A stretch of 64,000 bases of DNA from Chitinophaga cymbidii (GTDB taxonomy: Bacteria; Bacteroidota; Bacteroidia; Chitinophagales; Chitinophagaceae): the NCBI RefSeq assembly GCF_007992715.1, contig NZ_BKAU01000006.1:291905-355904 (forward strand). Reading direction: 5' to 3'. Positions 62,483 to 64,000 of this stretch are shown piece by piece (the stretch's first letter is position 1; the number at the start of each line of letters is the position of its first letter). Below the pieces are notes generated by a model. The model had not been told where the DNA came from and ran no database searches. It saw nothing but the letters and a program-made list of their open reading frames with translations. The position numbers and the translations under genes are program-made.

Positions 62483-62498
62483 TTATATTTGCTGCTGT

Positions 62499-63779
62499 AT
62501 GAAGCGTCTTCTTTACCTGGAAGTGATCATCAGTTTTATAATGACCTTCCCACAGCAAGCAAAGTCCCAGGATGGGCCGCCGCCTACGTTCTTCCAGGTG
62601 GTGGACGTAAGCGGTTATAAAGGAGCTTCATTTACCATGGAATGCTGGCTGTATGCAGATGAAATTCCGCCCACATATGGCGCGATCATGATGGCTATTG
62701 GCATGGAAAATGGAAAAGTGGTCAGCAACAAGGTCGGAAAGTTTTCTGCCGCGGACTTCAAACCCGGACAGTGGAATAAAATCGAATTGTCCGGCAAACT
62801 GGACAAACAGGCCGGCAGCCTCGCTATAGGCGTATTGTATGGTAGTGGTCCCGATAGGTACTATTTTGATGATATCAAACTTTGGGTAAAGAAAAACGAT
62901 ACCCTGCTGAAGGATGGCAATTTTGAAGCCGCCGGCGTCGATGCCTGGAAATTCTCCAATACACGGAAGCAGGTCAATGTTGTCAAATCAACCGATAAAG
63001 CCCGTTCCGGGAAACAAAGCCTGTTAATAGACGCCTCCGGCACAAGCGCAGAGAAGTACGGGCATGATGACCAGCATGGCCATTATGCCGATATTAATGG
63101 TCACCGTATTTATTATGAAGTATATGGAGAAGGGAAACCGCTGTTATTGCTCCATGGTTCGATGGAAAGCATAGCATCCTTTGATCACCAGATACCTGCA
63201 TTCGCGAGGACATTTAAAGTCATAGCCATGGATACCCGCGGCCATGGTAGATCATCACGGGATACCGGTGCGGTAGGATATGAATTGTTTGCCGGTGACG
63301 TGTTTGAACTGCTGAATACATTGCAGCTCGACAGCGTGAACATACTGGGATGGAGCGACGGGGGTATCACCGGTTTGCTATTAGCCATGCAACATCCTGA
63401 AAAGGTCGCGAAACTAGCTGTGATGGGCGCTAATCTTTATAACAACGAAAGTTCCGTGTACGACTGGGTGAATGACGCTGTGAGGGATCAGATAAAACAG
63501 TTGAAAAAGAAGGATGATCCTTCATCAGCTTTTGCGATAAAAATGAAGTACCTCGTTCTTCAGCAACCAAATATTTCTCCTGCTTCATTACAAAATATCA
63601 AATGCCCTGTGCTGGTAATGGCAGGGGGGAAGGATGTTATCAAGCCGGCCCATACGAAACTGATTGCGGACAGCATACCGGCCGCAACATTGAAAATATT
63701 TGAGCATGCTTCACATTATGCGCCGGCCGAAATACCCCAGGAATTCAACCGGGCGGTGATCGATTTTTTTAAGAGATGA
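62499..63779 (+). CDS. Secreted alpha/beta hydrolase with N-terminal jelly-roll-like domain
   Basis: A 426-residue secreted protein. After the signal peptide (MKRLLYLEVIISFIMTFPQQAKSQ) there is a beta-rich domain of about 165 residues (FFQVVDVSGYKGASFTMECWLYADEIPP, DRYYFDDIKLWV, QSLLIDASG) that looks like a carbohydrate-binding or jelly-roll module. The hydrolase domain starts at about residue 205 (YADINGHRIYYEVYGEGKPLLLLHGS), with nucleophile Ser in GWSDGGI, acid Asp in VMAGGKDVIKPAHT and His in FEHASHYAP. It is a paralogue of the hydrolase at 53010-53948, which lacks the N-terminal module. Confidence 0.88.
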   Translation: MKRLLYLEVIISFIMTFPQQAKSQDGPPPTFFQVVDVSGYKGASFTMECWLYADEIPPTYGAIMMAIGMENGKVVSNKVGKFSAADFKPGQWNKIELSGKLDKQAGSLAIGVLYGSGPDRYYFDDIKLWVKKNDTLLKDGNFEAAGVDAWKFSNTRKQVNVVKSTDKARSGKQSLLIDASGTSAEKYGHDDQHGHYADINGHRIYYEVYGEGKPLLLLHGSMESIASFDHQIPAFARTFKVIAMDTRGHGRSSRDTGAVGYELFAGDVFELLNTLQLDSVNILGWSDGGITGLLLAMQHPEKVAKLAVMGANLYNNESSVYDWVNDAVRDQIKQLKKKDDPSSAFAIKMKYLVLQQPNISPASLQNIKCPVLVMAGGKDVIKPAHTKLIADSIPAATLKIFEHASHYAPAEIPQEFNRAVIDFFKR

Positions 63780-63796
63780 TAAGCCGTTCATGCTAT

Positions 63797-63822
63797 GATC
63801 AGTACCGGATCGGTATGTGATC
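63797..63822 (+). terminator. Stem-loop downstream of the last hydrolase gene
   Basis: GATCA/TGATC and TACCG/CGGTA form two stacked stems with a 3-base loop, 18 bases after the stop codon. No T-run follows, so termination is possible but not certain. Confidence 0.35.
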
Positions 63823-64000
63823 GCTGAAGGATCACACTGGGATACGTGGACTTGAGGCGGAGATGGTGTGTTCTTCGTGTGGGTTTGAAAAATCTGCTGA
63901 GCGGGATATCCTGGCAATAGCAAACCCTTCGCAAGCACGGGCACTTGCGGGGAATCTGACTGGAAATATGGTGTGGGAGGGTATGGCGTTCAATGGATAG
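63823..64000. other. Right-end stretch without a clear gene
   Basis: No complete gene is seen. The only feature is a plus-strand frame open from 63821 and stopping at 63998-64000, without start or ribosome site, that contains CSSCGFEKSAERD, a Cys-x2-Cys-Gly...Arg-Asp pattern as in zinc-ribbon ends of some transposases. It could be the relic of a mobile element or chance. Confidence 0.25.

Noticed and set aside
1..64000. tRNA, rRNA, CRISPR arrays, phage genes, riboswitches
   Set aside because: No cloverleaf-like sequences, regular spaced repeats, phage structural genes or recognisable riboswitch cores were seen in the intergenic gaps.

Overview
The window comes from a bacterium of the phylum Bacteroidota, most likely a Chitinophaga-like member of the Chitinophagaceae. 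The reasons are two SusC/RagA-type receptors, a SusD lipoprotein, an ECF sigma/FecR pair, several sulfatases and carbohydrate-active enzymes, Bacteroidota-type promoters (-7 box TAnnTTTG), few Shine-Dalgarno sites, and GC-rich genes with AT-rich intergenic gaps. No tRNA, rRNA, CRISPR array or intact insertion sequence was seen.

Layout. 1-4156 (minus): the 5' three quarters of a SusC receptor with an N-terminal STN signalling domain, then a FecR anti-sigma factor and its ECF sigma factor, a trans-envelope signalling set. 4391-10744 (minus): a tetR-tolC-acrA-acrB type RND efflux operon ending in a clear terminator. 10947-15092 (plus): a parallel beta-helix carbohydrate enzyme, then a GMC oxidoreductase with its gluconate-2-dehydrogenase-subunit-3-like partner. 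15179-15904: a membrane-anchored protein of unknown function.

16020-37778 (plus) is the centre of interest: a LacI regulator followed by a closely spaced cluster of about 20 kb. It holds SusC, SusD, four GH172 (DUF2961) paralogues, a sodium:solute symporter, a glutamine-amidotransferase-like protein, a ceramidase-fold protein lacking the expected serine, an alpha/alpha-barrel lipoprotein, a histidinol-dehydrogenase-family oxidoreductase, a GH43-like beta-propeller enzyme and a sialate-O-acetylesterase-like esterase. The same 14-bp palindrome lies just upstream of lacI and again upstream of susC, so one repressor probably controls both. GH172 enzymes known so far act on D-arabinofuranosides and D-fructofuranosides. 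The locus therefore looks like a system for capturing an acylated D-furanoside-containing glycan and oxidising the product, a combination I do not recognise as described.

37857-52775 carries a small secreted protein, three formylglycine-type sulfatases, a second SGNH-type esterase, and a minus-strand operon for D-galactonate use by the De Ley-Doudoroff route (dehydratase, kinase, aldolase, transporter) with a PhyH-type dioxygenase and a divergent AraC regulator. A rifampicin-phosphotransferase-like gene follows. 53010-63779 is mixed: an alpha/beta hydrolase lipoprotein, a GH123-type hexosaminidase, a redox operon (exported SDR, copper-binding four-helix bundle, flavodoxin-like reductase), a small membrane protein, DinB and SRPBCC proteins, an acyltransferase plus fatty-acid desaturase pair, and a lipoprotein followed by an alpha/beta hydrolase with an extra N-terminal domain. 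The last 220 bases hold no clear gene. No gene-free gap exceeds about 270 bases.
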